Source: Laguncularia racemosa
Taxonomy: Eukaryota > Streptophyta > Magnoliopsida > Myrtales > Combretaceae
Direction of reading: 5' to 3'
NCBI GenBank assembly: GCA_037954665.1
Contig: JBBMOL010000101.1
Location: 1,302,001-1,366,000, forward strand
DNA length: 64,000 nucleotides
The position numbers were made by a program, and so were the translations under genes. Shown one piece after another: positions 1 to 11,409 of this stretch; position 1 is the stretch's first letter, and each line of letters starts with the position of its first letter. The notes beneath the pieces are model-generated. The model had not been told where the DNA came from. It did not search any database and saw nothing but the letters and a program-made list of their open reading frames with translations.

Positions 1-1839
1 ACTCCATTATGACCTAAGACTCATCTTTTTCACCTCCTCATAGTAAAATAATAGTAAGACAAGGAAATGCTTTGGAGAAGACATAAAGGCGTCTAAAGGG
101 AAAATAACAAAATTCTAATCCAATCTCGTCTAGGTAAGGTTTTACTATGAAAGTGTTGATTAGAATAATGAACTGAAAATTTACCCTAGTTACATTGTCT
201 TAATCAATCACAATTTGAATCAAGGACAAGACAAGATGAACATAGAACCCATCTAATCAAGAAGTTGATTTGTAGAAACTTACAAGTAAGTAATGCTAAT
301 CTGTGTAAAATAATTAGAAATTTCATGTTTTAAGGTTAAAGTAAACTTAGGAATAAAAAGAATCAAGATTAGCATGAACTGGGATAGAGGAATTAGGGTT
401 TGCGAAATTGTATCGAGAGATACACGGCCTCCCAACATGGCTGTGTTTCGACCGTGTTAAACCTAAGTGTACTGAGAGATACAAGACCTCTCAACACAGT
501 CGTGTCAAGCTCGTGTCGAACTCAAACCTTACAAAAAGATACTTGACCTTCCAACACAGATGTATCTCGCCCATGCTAAAACCCAAAACTTACAAAAAAG
601 GTACACGACTTTTGTCATGGTTGTGTATTATCTCGTGTTGAGCTACATAGCCTCCAAAATGGTTGTGTTGAGCTACATGGCAAACATAACTTAATTCTAT
701 ATCTATTTAACTTTTAATTAAACTAATTCCCACACAATCTAAATAGTTAGTGAGACCTTAGATAACCTAATAGATTAAGATAAATTAAGGGATTATATTA
801 TTCTTAGATTAGTACTAAGAGAATATATTGATGTTATATAGATTCAACTTAAGTTTAGGATCAGATGTGCTTAAGGCTAGGATTCAAGATACGTATAACT
901 TATGTATTATTTTATGCTTATTTAAGTTAGTATAATTATTAAAGTTGATTAAGTTGAATGATTTGGCTTAAGTGATTAAGTTTTTGTTGTATGTGCTTGG
1001 CTCGACCTAAGGGCTTATAGTGGAAAATCCTTAGGGAGTACTCTAATGATCCTTATGTAACATTGTCCCTAATGGAATTGTGCATGGAAATGATTTGGGT
1101 TGAATATTGGATTAAGTGGTTTAAGTGTATCATGGGTGTGGGGCCCATAGTGGCAATTTCCAACACTACGTTTAAGTAGATTAAGTGTTCATGAGTGTAG
1201 GGCTTGTAGTGGCAGTTCCCATCACTAAGTTTAAAGGTTAAGGGATCATGGGTGTGGAGCCCATAGTGGTAGTTCTCATCACCAATTCATGTTCCAATTG
1301 TTAAGTATGTTAAGGGGGTCATAAGTATCCTATTGTTACTTATGGACTTAAATTGTATCATGAAACACTTGCTTGTGTTTAAGCACTATATAATGCATGT
1401 TATATCTGTTCATGCGTGTGTACTTGTGTTATATATATAGGGCATTAGCTCACCCCTCATGGAATATTTTCTTTTAGATGCTAGTATTGAGAGTGTTGAT
1501 AAGCCAGAAGGAAATCCAAGAGTGAATGAACTAGAAAAGGAGAAAGAAGACGATTATCACTACTATTATGGCGCATAGAACTTGGGATGATCTTATTATT
1601 TGATTGCAATGAATAGAAGTTTCTAGAGATTATTTAACTAGTGTTTTTAGACTTCTACTGCATTAGATGTTGAATATGAATTCATGAAATTGGTTTTGAA
1701 GTTTGTGGGATGGATTAAATGTCTTTATATGGGAATTATAGGACGAAGAAGTATCATAGTAGATTAAAGCATTAACGTGTTCTTGTGTGATAAGGACACG
1801 TGGCGACTAGTTGTGCGGCCTAGGTTTCAAGGCATTACA
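1..1839 (+). mobile_element. Partial LTR of a Tekay-like Ty3/gypsy family, cut by the window edge
   Basis: This stretch matches, in reverse complement, the long LTRs at 44162-46108 and 60062-62081. Shared landmarks are the 'ggcattagctcacccctcat' block near 1441, the alternating 'cccatagtggcagttcccatcac' type blocks at 1140-1280, and the terminal part with 'ataaggacacgtggc' ending in 'ggcattaca' at 1839. The LTR start lies left of base 1. No primer-binding site follows 1839, so this is a solo LTR or a truncated element rather than the start of an intact one. It is clearly more diverged than the two LTRs of the full-length element. Confidence 0.85.
415..660 (+). repeat. About 60-bp imperfect sub-repeats inside the LTR
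   Basis: Four imperfect units begin near 415, 474, 534 and about 596. Each carries a 'gagagatacacggcc'-like start followed by a 'gtgt..cgtgt' segment. The equivalent position in the related LTRs (45360-45610, 61320-61570 and 33640-33840) has the same style of repeat. Confidence 0.6.
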
Positions 1840-2714
1840 GAAGAAAATAAGGAAAAAGAATTACTAGTTTTCCTACTTTGATAAGGAAAATATTGAAAGA
1901 AATGAAAATGGAATGAATGTTAATAATATAGTTTCATATTTTGCTAGAATATCTTAAAAGTCCTTATAACTCAAAAGTACTTTTATCTTAAGGTAAAATA
2001 ATATTTCTATTTAAACTCCTTCCTAATTTCTCCATATATAGAGGGAACACTTTTTGTGGGCCATGAGGAAAACTTTCTTTATAAATCCATTTCTTTGCCT
2101 TTTTCTTCATTTTCTAAATATGGAAAATGTAAAAGTTTCACATCAAATTCCCTCCCTCCTGTTCTACCCATCAATCCTAGCATAGTGCAAGAGTCTAGAG
2201 ACAGAAAATAAAGGAACTTAGCTTGAAGCAGTATCAAACTTAGTTAAATACACCCTTAATTTTTCTTAATTTAGCTCCATCTACTAAATTGAGTAAGGCT
2301 CTATTTGATTTTTTGAAAGAGGCTAAATAATGACAAAAGTTAGGTCTTTTTTTTTGTGGGGGGGGGGGGGGGGGGGGGGGGGGGTGGCTTAGTTGGGGTG
2401 GGGTAAGGATGGTATTTATATTAAGACTTAAAACATGAAAAATTATGGGTTTCTTCCAATATCTTTGAATGAAGCCCATTAAAACGGGATTTGTATATAG
2501 AAGGGAGCTCTATTCTAATGTCCTAAAAGATATTTGATAAAGTCTTAAACTATGAAAAGTTTGGAGAAAAACCATATTTAGGAAGTACCCCACATGATTA
2601 TAAGGTTATTACATCTAATGGAGTGTATACAATCAAATGTAAAACTAGTGAAACTATCAAGAAATATAAAGCTAAATTGAGTGGTGAGTAATTCTAGTTA
2701 AAAGGAGGAAAAAG
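1840..2714. other. No gene recognised; AT-rich spacer
   Basis: No coding sequence can be supported here. The only marked feature is the guanine homopolymer at 2358-2384. The short minus-strand open frame across 2240-2479 owes its proline run to that homopolymer and is not a gene. Confidence 0.6.
2358..2384 (+). repeat. Poly(G) run of 27 bases
   Basis: An uninterrupted run of 27 G follows a T-rich stretch and is followed by further G-rich text (2385-2410, 'tggcttagttggggtgggg'). It could form G-quadruplexes. Homopolymers this long are hard to sequence, so the exact length is uncertain. Confidence 0.9.
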
Positions 2715-3260
2715 ATTATAAGGGCATGTTTCTTCTGACCATTAAATTGCAATAGCAAAAGGATTACCTCTTCGTCATTTAAACATTCACTAATACAATT
2801 TCATTAACAAAGAGTTTTATATCATGCCTCCAAAAAGCTACACCAAGTTCTTACCATGTCAAGCTTGCAAACATCATCTTTCTTATAGCTTGAAGCAAAC
2901 CTCTCAATAGTAGAAACATAAAAGAACTAAGTCCTTTTATGTATCTAAACATGATCTTTCCCCTTACATAAAGTCTCTTGATGATGATGTTATTATTAGC
3001 CTCACATATATGGATGATATTTTACTTATTAGCAATTCTAATCAAGTAATTAAATGTAACAAAGACATCTTAGCTTCAAAGTTTACCATCAAATTAGACT
3101 TAGGTCATAATTAGATTTTGTTGGTTTTGGAATTTATACAACAACTCTAGTATTTTATTTCACCAATGTAGGCATTTTGTGAATATTCTTCAAGAGCCTA
3201 GTATGATTAACTACAAACTATCCAATTTTCCTCCTTTCAATTAGTGCTCTCTAAATTATC
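2715..3260 (+). pseudogene. Relic of a Ty1/copia reverse transcriptase
   Basis: Read on the plus strand, the segment gives in order a degenerate version of the copia RT block before the active site, 'IMPPKSYTKF' near 2822, then 'SYSLKQTSQ' near 2880-2912, which corresponds to the usual SLYGLKQA block. 'TYMDDILLISNSNQ' at about 3004-3046 is the catalytic YVDD-type motif in the form YMDD. Stops (for example two in a row near 2910) and frame changes break it throughout. No LTRs, gag or integrase are found next to it, so it is a fragment. The lineage within copia cannot be told. Confidence 0.75.
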
Positions 3261-4119
3261 AATTATTTCTTTGATACCCTAAGGTCCACCTTTCAATAGA
3301 TTCACTTCACCTTATGATTTTGTGCAACATATAAGTGAAGTTAAAATGTTATTTTCCTTTTACACGACAAGCATGCACTTACCTATCATATATAATAGAA
3401 AAATACTAGGATCCTCTATCTTAGGATAGATTTCCTCGACATAACCATCAAGAAACATCATGCCTTGCAATAAGAACAAGTTTTCAAACTTGACTCCTCA
3501 ATCACCATAGATTTCCTTGGGATACCTCTATGTCACCTAATTTTACAATAACCACACAATCCATTAAGTCAAGAGATAAAACATTATAGGAAGACTGACA
3601 TAAACTTCACATATGATGTTATACACAACTACTCAATATGTAGTTTGACCTAAACTCTATTTACACCAACAATCCTTAACCTTTGATCATTATCCAATTA
3701 ATAATTATTCTACATAGACTTGTAGGTTAGAACTAGTTTATCCTCCAACATATATAGAAAGCACTTCTAGAGCCCATAACCCAATTTATAGATTTCCTCT
3801 AACTGTGAGAAACCATTAATAGCTCACTATCTTCTAACTCATTTTTTGCCATATTAGCAATAATTTTGCCTCTATCATCTTGCATTTGGCCCTAATGTCA
3901 CCTCTCATGACACTTTACCTTCATATAGCCCTTGATTCCATCATGATCCTAGCCTCTAAATCTTCATCTAGACCTTTTGTGATCCATTAGAAAATTGTTG
4001 CTAGTAATTAGATTAGCTACAACTTTGCTAATGCTAGATCCCATCTTGGTTGCTAGTTAGTCCTTACGCAATAGGCTACTTTTTACCTCATCTATTAGCT
4101 AACTATGCTAGCCATAGAT
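3261..4119. other. No gene recognised; left flank of the CRM-like insertion
   Basis: AT-rich DNA without a credible reading frame. It was contiguous with 19395 onward before the CRM-like element inserted: the bases 'tagat' occur at 4115-4119 and again at 19390-19394. Confidence 0.5.
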
Positions 4120-4856
4120 TGATGTGAACCCCACCAACCCGTGATGAAACCCGACACTCGAATCGTTAATCTCATAACCTATGGATCTATCAAGAATGAT
4201 GGACACCGCAACCCTTTTATCTATAAACGAGACAAGAACCTTGGTATATGCGATAATGCTACAATCGGTTATGGAAGGATCGATTGATAAGTTTTAGATG
4301 AACACCATGGATTCAAAATCTGATTAGTTCAGTTAGTTTTGTCAAGAACCAAAGAGAAAAAAAATCTCAATTTTATGAATAGACTTTACCAAAAGATTCA
4401 TAGAAATGAATGTGTGACGATTATTTATAGTTTCACAACAAAAGCACACAAAAATGTATAAAAACCCTAATTGCAACTAAGGAAACATTATACATAGGTG
4501 GCCTTAATTTAACTAAAGTCAGCCTATATTTCTACCTAAGCTAACACCTAAGCCTATAGCTTAGTTTTGAACTTCCAACCAACCTAAATTGGAGTAAGTC
4601 GGCCACTTAGGCCGATGGCTTACAAAGCCGACCTAACTCCATTTTCACACCGGCTACTTTAGGCTAGTGACCTTCTTCAAAGCCAACCACTTTAGGCTAG
4701 TGGTCTTTAACAATCTTGAAGCTGTCGACCTTTGATTCTGTCCCCGACTTCCGTCTTCGTGATTCGCACTTCGAATAGGCCCATAATCTTTGTTCCCAAC
4801 TCCTTATCTTGTCTTTGATTATCTTTGGACCAATCCTCCTAATGTAATCTTCATCA
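4120..4856 (-). repeat. 3' LTR of the CRM-like relic
   Basis: It begins (plus strand) 'tgatgtgaacc' and ends 'cttcatca', i.e. TG...CA in element orientation. It is alignable with 18776-19389 throughout, but is about 120 bp longer because of indels in the 4480-4690 part. A TATA-like 'ttatttatag' lies near 4429 as in the other copy. Confidence 0.85.
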
Positions 4857-5175
4857 TTCTCCTCCTCTTGAAAAGGATTTGTCCTTAAATTGTCACCTGC
4901 ATTAAAACGACTCAAATCAGTAATATTAAAAATAACACTAATTGGATATGTACTTGGCAATTCTAATATGTAAATGTAACCATTGATGTACTTAAGGACT
5001 CGGAATGGACCCTCACCTCTAGGAAGCCTCTTTGATCACCTTTGTGTTGGGAGTCGCCTTTGACTCATATGTGCCCAAACCCAATTTCCAAGTTCAAAGA
5101 GAATTTGACGTTGCCCTTTACTGGTTCGTTTAGCACACTACTTCTCCTGTTGCTCAATATTGAGCTTAGCCTTTT
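4697..5175 (-). pseudogene. Integrase C-terminus and pol tail of the CRM-like relic
   Basis: In element orientation the segment reads 'KAKLNIEQQEK', a stop, then 'WVWAHMSQRRLPTQR', a stop, 'LPRGEGPFRVLKYING', 'NITDLSRFNAGDNL' and 'NPFQEEENDEDY'. This is the usual order of the integrase C-terminal (GPY/F-like) region and pol tail in plant chromoviruses. The frame from 4960 to 4697 is open for 87 residues and continues through the purine tract into the 3' LTR (crossing 4856), ending at 4697. The usual integrase zinc-binding and DDE core domains are missing: the sequence upstream jumps directly to the protease-RT linker near 5200. Confidence 0.8.
4857..4869 (-). other. Polypurine tract of the CRM-like relic
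   Basis: On the minus strand this reads AAGAGGAGGAGAA directly before the 3' LTR start at 4856, as expected for plus-strand priming. It also encodes the QEEE part of the pol tail, so priming signal and coding sequence overlap. Confidence 0.75.
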
Positions 5176-5200
5176 CATGTACCTTAACAGATCTCTTTGT

Positions 5201-5599
5201 TTATGTAAATAGAACATTCATAACCCCATTGAGTCTCTCATCAAAATTTTCTTTCCACTCTGCTTTTCTCTCATCACTCAATGTTCTTCTTCTCTTTTCG
5301 CTTTCCTTTGACTCAGACTCTCTCTTCTTTTCTTCTATTATAGAGCTTAGTTTAATTTTTTTACTAACTCCCTTTCGTTCATTCTCTCTTTGTAGCCTCA
5401 CTTGATCTTCATAAAAATTTTCTTTTCTCTCGGCTTTTATTTTTATGTTCTCACAAACCTCATCTTCCTTCTCTTTTTCTTTTGGACTCTCACTCATTGT
5501 CTCTTTTTCACACTCTTTCTTTTGACCACTCTCTTTTTGCAATTTCAGTTGGTCCTCATAAACTTGTTTAGGGGTCAAAGGTACAAGAGTAATTGGCAT
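5201..5599 (-). pseudogene. K/E-rich linker between protease and RT (CRM-like relic)
   Basis: An open frame of 132 residues, very rich in lysine, glutamate and serine, carrying two YEDQ-(L/V)-(K/R)-LQ(K/R)E blocks (near residues 14 and 63) and long charged stretches likely to be helical or disordered. Similar charged spacers lie between the protease and RT of several plant chromoviruses. It begins soon after the protease remnant at 5681 and ends at 5201, where the integrase end resumes, so the RT, RNase H and most of integrase have been deleted at or near 5200. No enzymatic role is expected. Confidence 0.6.
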
Positions 5600-5680
5600 T
5601 TGATTATACTTATTGGTAAAACCATCATGCTTAACCCTCCTATTAAATTGCCATGGTTATCTAAACAACAAGTGAGTAGC

Positions 5681-5990
5681 CTACATCGAAACTACGTCAC
5701 ATAAAACATCATCTTTATACCTTCTAATGCGAAAAGTAACTAGCACCTGCTTATCCACCCTCACTTCACCACTATCATTCAACCATTGCAATTTGTAAGG
5801 TCGAGGATGCTCACTAGTGGAAAGTCTTAATATTTCAACCATAGTTGCACTTGCCACATTAGTACAACTCTCACCATCTATAATCATACTACATACCTTG
5901 TTCTAAAGTAGGCACCTAGTATGAAAAATATTCTCCCTTTACACCTCTTCCTCTTCTCTATCTTGTATATTCCAAACTCTCCTGGCTACT
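5681..5990 (-). pseudogene. Aspartic protease remnant of the CRM-like relic
   Basis: Reading the minus strand from about 5990 gives 'VARRVWNIQDREEEEV', a stop, 'RENIFHTRCLL', a stop, 'KVCSMIIDGESCTNVASA' and 'HPRPYKLQWLNDSGEV'. The active-site region is 'IIDGESCTN', where related elements have aspartate followed by two small residues; here the second is glutamate, which probably abolishes activity. The frame from 5887 to 5681 is open for 68 residues and keeps the 'VDKQVLVTF...YKDDVLCDVV' flap-side region. It would have cut the Gag-Pol polyprotein. The gag and zinc-knuckle part upstream is missing. Confidence 0.8.
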
Positions 5991-6272
5991 AACAACTTCT
6001 CCTAAACAACAAACTCCTCCCCATCAACATTTTCAGAAGACTTTTTATGAGACATATTGCTACACAAGATAATGTTAGGAGTAATAAAATGTAATATCTT
6101 AAATTCACTCACTCAGGTGTTTTACTTAAATCGCTCAATTGTTCTCACTAATCCTTAGCCACTTAAAAATTTCTCTTTTCAGTTCTTTTGGAACTAACGA
6201 TCCAATCAGATTTGTTCCTGTAGAAATCCACCCAACTTTCCCAACAACAATTTCGTAATACGATTTGATAAG

Positions 6273-7784
6273 TGGTGGACGATCTGATTATTCTAATAAG
6301 TTAAATCCTATACTCAATCCTAGCTTACGATCAGTTCTCAAGCAAGTATACCTATCAATTAGTAGTATAGCATTTGAGTACAGGTATCGATCCCACGAAG
6401 ACTTATAAGTACTAGTACTAATGATTATCCTACTATTTAACTTCTCACTATTGATGAATTCAATTACCCTAATTACTGATTAAATCTGAAAGAAACAAAT
6501 TAAATGATCAGATTAAAGATATTCAAATATTCCTTTAGTTAATTCAATTATCTAAACATACCCTACCCAAGTTCCACCCCTAATTCTCATGCAACTTTTA
6601 TTCAATTACAAACTTTCCAATGATCAATACACAACATCTCTGATCTGCGGAGTTTCTTACACTAGATTAAGGTCTTTCTCAAGATCAATAATCCCTAATC
6701 CTAATTAAGTCAATTAAGATCTCTCTTTAATTAACATAATTAAGATTGCAATAAAATCCTAGGACTCAATTGAACCAAACCACCACGACCTTATTCAATA
6801 CAGAAAACCTCCTATAACTTATCTCTAGGATTACAAGTGGTCTTTTTATTCATGCCAGATCTACTCTATTAAACGATTTCTCAATCTTAATAACAGAGAT
6901 CTAATTCGATCATAATACTGCACACATATCAAGATGAACAAACCATGATTGCAACATGAATAAACTCAAAGATCAGGATTAATTATTGAAACATCAACAA
7001 ATCCGTTACATGACAATTAAGGGTTTCTCAAGGGATCAGGTATAAAACAATTAGCTACTCATGAATCTAATAAAAAGAAAAAAAAAAGAAAATAATTGAA
7101 TCTATAAATAACCCAAACACAAAGATCTTGACTTCGATTCTGGAAACTCTTCTAACTTCTCTTCTCTAGGGTTGTTCTCGTGCCGCCTCCTCCCTTTTCC
7201 TTCTCTAGGGTTGGTTCTATTTATACTCTTAAGGGATTGGCCGAGGATCTTCAGCTAGAAAGATACGAATATATCTTTTCCTTTTCCAAGTAAATCTCGA
7301 AGAGTGAATAACATACGCCTGATACGCCCACCAACACGGCCAGATTTCAAATCGTGTCTCCCTCTAGTCGATAATCTACAATTCCTCATTCTTGTTCAGT
7401 GTGTGGCACGGCTAGAAACACGACTAGATTACAAAACCGTGCTAGGTTCTGGACTCTTCCATTTCTCCTCAACGTCTACCACGGCTTCAAGCACACCTAT
7501 ATCACAAGCCGTACTTCCTTTCCAAGTGACAAATTTCATCCTCAGGCGTGCACACGGTTCATGACATGGGCATGGCTTTCCTTATGTTGTCCATAAGTAA
7601 CTTTAACTTGATCTTTTGTGCTTCAATCATGCTCCTTTTGTTATCTTTCCACTTCTCTTTAGTATTATACCTGAAACTGATATATTTATCTGTTAAGTAT
7701 CGAATCCGCATTGATTTTATTCAAAAGATTACACAAATTCATCATTAACGCCCATGATTTAAAAGGATTAATTTACTCCTATCA
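6273..7784 (-). repeat. 3' LTR of Athila
   Basis: 1512 bp, nearly colinear with 16935-18445. A TATA box (TATAAATA on the minus strand) is at 7218-7225. The part 7310-7580 holds several 'cacggc' and 'ccgtg' blocks. Confidence 0.95.
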
Positions 7785-9498
7785 AATTTCCCCACACTTA
7801 AGCTTTTACTTGTCCTCAAGCAAACACGGATTAAAAAAAACAAAGGACAAGTTCTCATAAGTTCCAACAATCGAGAAGATATTCCAGCATCATTGATTTC
7901 ATGCTACACCTCAATCATTGATAATCTTCACTCAATCTTACCATTAGTTGTATACAAAATACAAATACTAAAATTCCTAAAGCTAATCCAAGTAAATTAA
8001 ACTATTACCCTTATCATTTAAACTAAAATTCCCAAAGTCAAAATTGCCACAAGATCGAGACTAGTAAAGTGAAGTATACAATCCTTTTAACCATTGTTAT
8101 AAGCAACACAACAGGGACTAAAGGCATGTTGTATCCATTCGTCCCCAAGCTCTTCCTTTCCTATTTCATCCAATTCTTAAGTTGATCTTGGGAGTTTACC
8201 ATTAAAGCACTTAACTAAGTTAACCAACCCATGTAACGAACTTTCGATCGATAATCCCGAGTTCATCACTCAAGTTAACAGACGTTATTCCCTCAGTGTA
8301 GAAGGCGTCCCTAGGATTTACTCGTTCGAGTCCAATTAACTCATTTATAATTAATTAATTAATTAAGACGGTTTCCTTGGTCAGTAAGTCCCAGACCAGA
8401 TGATCTTAGACTATTAGGTTTTAAGATACCCCTTCGAACCTCTACCATCTCAATCAATCAACTATCATTCATATAAGCTCATTTAAGTTCAGTTTTCTCA
8501 GACTTTTCTCACGACCCTTATAGCGAGCTTTCAGCCATTGATCCCAAGTTCGTCACTCGAGTCAATATGTGTTATTTCCTAAAAAGGGCATCTCTCAGGC
8601 TTAATTACTTGAGTCGATGAGGCCCACTTCTGAACTATTTACATATTATTATGTTCTTCAATTACTCCCAACAAATTTGTTTTTTTCAGAAACTTCTTTG
8701 AAAAGGAATCACCAAGTTACAAGTATCATTTACTCCTCCACTCCAAGTTACATAGCTCACCTACTAAGCAAAAAGAAGAGCATACTAAACTCACTAGTGA
8801 CCTTAATCCAATCTCAACTCCCGAAAGTAAAGGTTAAATAACAAGTAAGTTCACTTCACTTGGATTTCATCTTGTAATTTTAGCAACGTATCTCTAATAC
8901 AAAATAAGAGAATAAAATTTTTTAAAATTTTCCATAGGGTATGAACAACTCTCAGCAGTCCTTGATTGTCAAAAGTCATCATCGAATATACCTTAAATGA
9001 GAGGAATTTACATTTTTTATTGCACAACCCTTATATCCTAGTTTTGTTTTCCTAACCCCCCTTCCCCACACTTATAATAGACACTGTCCCCAATGTCCTC
9101 ATGAAAAGCATAAAGGGAAGCAAAGAATAAAAGCAAAATGAAAACAAAAGGAAAACGAAAACTTCCCTGAACTCTCCTACAACGCGGATCTTTAATAGAA
9201 AGTCAGGCACCGCACAAGTAAAGTCATGAGAACCCCTGCTAAACGTAACGGGTTGGTGTACTTTGAAAGCCTATATCTCACAAAAACAAAACAAAACAAA
9301 AGAAAATAATAATCAACTGAAAATAAAACTAACTATCATCAGTAATTTCTGTTTCAAACATTAGTGGTTGGTCAGTCTTCCAGAATCAAACAAATTAAGA
9401 CAGTTAAAAAAAAAGTAAAAGCAAGATTTCTTAAAACGGTTGTTCTGCACAATAGTTCAAATCTCCAGGGTCCAACTTCCATCTATCAACCCGCGAGA
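7785..9498 (-). other. Polypurine tract and long non-coding spacer between env-like ORF and 3' LTR
   Basis: Next to the LTR the minus strand reads AAGTGTGGGGAAATT (7785-7799), the polypurine tract. A second G-rich minus-strand stretch, 'AGTGTGGGGAAGGGGGG', occurs near 9056-9072. The remaining 1.7 kb has no credible reading frame. It contains an imperfect direct repeat of about 95 bp (8237-8335 and 8524-8617). Confidence 0.7.
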
Positions 9499-10868
9499 TC
9501 AGCTACTGAAGTCATCATCAGATGACAACGGTACAGTGCCCGATCGGCGAGAAGAATCAGATCCAATCACCTTAGTATCCTGCTGATTGCTCGCTTCAGC
9601 AATAGCAACTGCTGGACTCTCATGTCGTGCCATGAAAGCTGCACCCGGGGATTCTCCAACATGAAAACCTGGATCATATGCACCGCTCGAGTGATGATCT
9701 CCTCCAGAAACAACCCGAGTAGCTTGTGATACGACATCCTCATCACCAGAGCCACCACATGGGGGAAGATCTACCCCCAACTTCTCACCAATACGTGATA
9801 AACACGTGACCAAATAACGCTTCAGGCCCTTAACCCGCTTTGACTGCCTAGCTTGTTCTCTCTTAATATCTTCCAAATCCGTAGTCAAACTCTTTACAGA
9901 ATCTGCTAACTCCTGGTTCGGTCTGGCCTGCTCTTGAGCTTGCTCTTACTCCTCAACCTGCTCGGGTTCTATCTCCTGCTTTTGTTGTTCTTTAGCTGCA
10001 TCCAGTAAACGAAACCTCTACCTCCATAAAACACCCTCAGGGAGAAAGGTACTCCTTCCACAACTGTCCCTTGGAACCCGTGTTGGAAAGACACCATAGT
10101 TCTTCAGAATATGGGTAATCCAGGAGCCGACAAAAACCCTGTGATGCCCCATATCGCACTGCTTTTTCAAACACCAAACAGCTGCCAATCCAACATTAAC
10201 CCGGGTACCTGTGATCATACTCTTCAGCTGGTACAAGTCCGAAGCATTCACAACACCCTGAGAATCACCTCTACCAGTGGTTGAACGGGCTAAAATGTAA
10301 TGAAGCACACGCACAGCAGGATCCCGTAAATGGCTTCCCTTAGATTTGGATGGATCATACCCGCCATCTCCCATACTGTTCCACACTCTATACTACAATA
10401 AGCCCTTGAGAAAAGCATCTGGAAGCTGAGAGAACTCATCGGAGTCGATAAACTCATTGTCATAAATGCCCAGGCACTTGATAAATTCTCTCATTTCAAC
10501 ACGGTGGTAACTCCCTTGGCAGTAGAAGGAAACCACGTTATCAAGTTGGGTATGACGGCCGAAACTAAGCTTGAATGTGGCGACGAAGTCATAGCTCAAT
10601 GAGGCATAAACGTCCTCCTCAATGCTCAGAAGTGCTCTCCAAGTTGGATCTTTCAATAATTGATCAAATTGTTCCACCAACCCATACCAAGCGAGTACTT
10701 CCCAATCGATTACCACATTAGGCGTGAACACCTTCCGTTCTCGCACCGTATCATACTTAGCTTCATCCTCCCTCCTCAAGTTAGGGGATAGCGTCTCGAA
10801 ACTCTAGATGAACCCCTAACTGAATGAGGCTGAGCATTCTTGCACGCCACTGTTTTAGTCCTAGGCAT
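9499..10868 (-). pseudogene. Athila env-like ORF (ATHILA domain family), broken
   Basis: This is the extra ORF that Athila elements carry after pol. Its cellular role is unproven; an envelope-like role has been proposed from its position. The frame begins at 10868 ('MPRTKTVACKNAQ') and shifts near 10790. It then continues with 'NVVIDWEVLAWYGLVEQF', 'EDVYASLSYDFVATF', 'MREFIKCLGIYDNEF', a stop at 10393-10395, 'WNSMGDGGYDP', 'VRVLHYILARSTTGRG' and 'VFVGSWITHILKNYGVFP'. Two more stops occur near 10018 and 9950. A glutamine/glutamate-rich, probably coiled-coil part leads into 'LTTDLEDIKREQARQSKRVK', and a serine-rich tail ends at 9499. All parts after the frameshift share one frame. No signal peptide or membrane segment is visible. 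Confidence 0.85.
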
Positions 10869-11409
10869 CTTGGATACAACATGCTTAAGAAATCTTTGAA
10901 GATCGATAAAGGATGTTTCTTCACCCGGTAGAACCAACAAAGAGGAGAAAAACGAAAATGTAGAGAGGAGTGGTGTGTGAATGAGGAAATAAGTGTAGGG
11001 AAAGGCATCTTATATATGAAAATCGCGAACCTTAGGGGCTATTGATGACATGGGTGAAAACCTGGGTGTGTTAGAAGCCGTGTCAGGCACTGCTCCTTAT
11101 ACAAAAACTTGTGAAAAATCTTACCTTGTGGTACGACTTATAACTTGGCCATGCCTTTACCTGTGTCATCCCCTGGAATGAGATACCTTTCACAAATGCC
11201 CACACACTTAGGTGTGGCTTAGACCATGTCTTATCCTCTTTGTTAAAATCTCGCCTGCAAAACCACAAATCACAAATATATTGATGATGATAGTAAAAGG
11301 AAAACTAACCTAGTAGATGCATGGGTTGCCTCCCAGCCAGTGCTTTTGTTTACTATCGTTGGCTCGACCGAATGAATAGAGGGAGATCAGTTATGGATTT
11401 GAATGAGGG
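10869..11409 (-). other. Untranslated gap between pol and env-like ORF
   Basis: No credible coding sequence. In Athila elements the env-like ORF is thought to be expressed from a spliced or subgenomic RNA, so an acceptor site may lie here; I could not identify it with confidence. Confidence 0.4.

Noticed and set aside
408..641. 77-residue open frame near the left edge
   Set aside because: It lies inside the LTR sub-repeats and has no family or codon signal.
2240..2479. Proline-rich small protein on the minus strand
   Set aside because: The proline run is just the complement of the 27-G homopolymer.
5160..5704. Plus-strand open frames opposite the K/E-rich linker
   Set aside because: Their Leu/Phe/Ser content is the mirror of the charged minus-strand linker; no domain.
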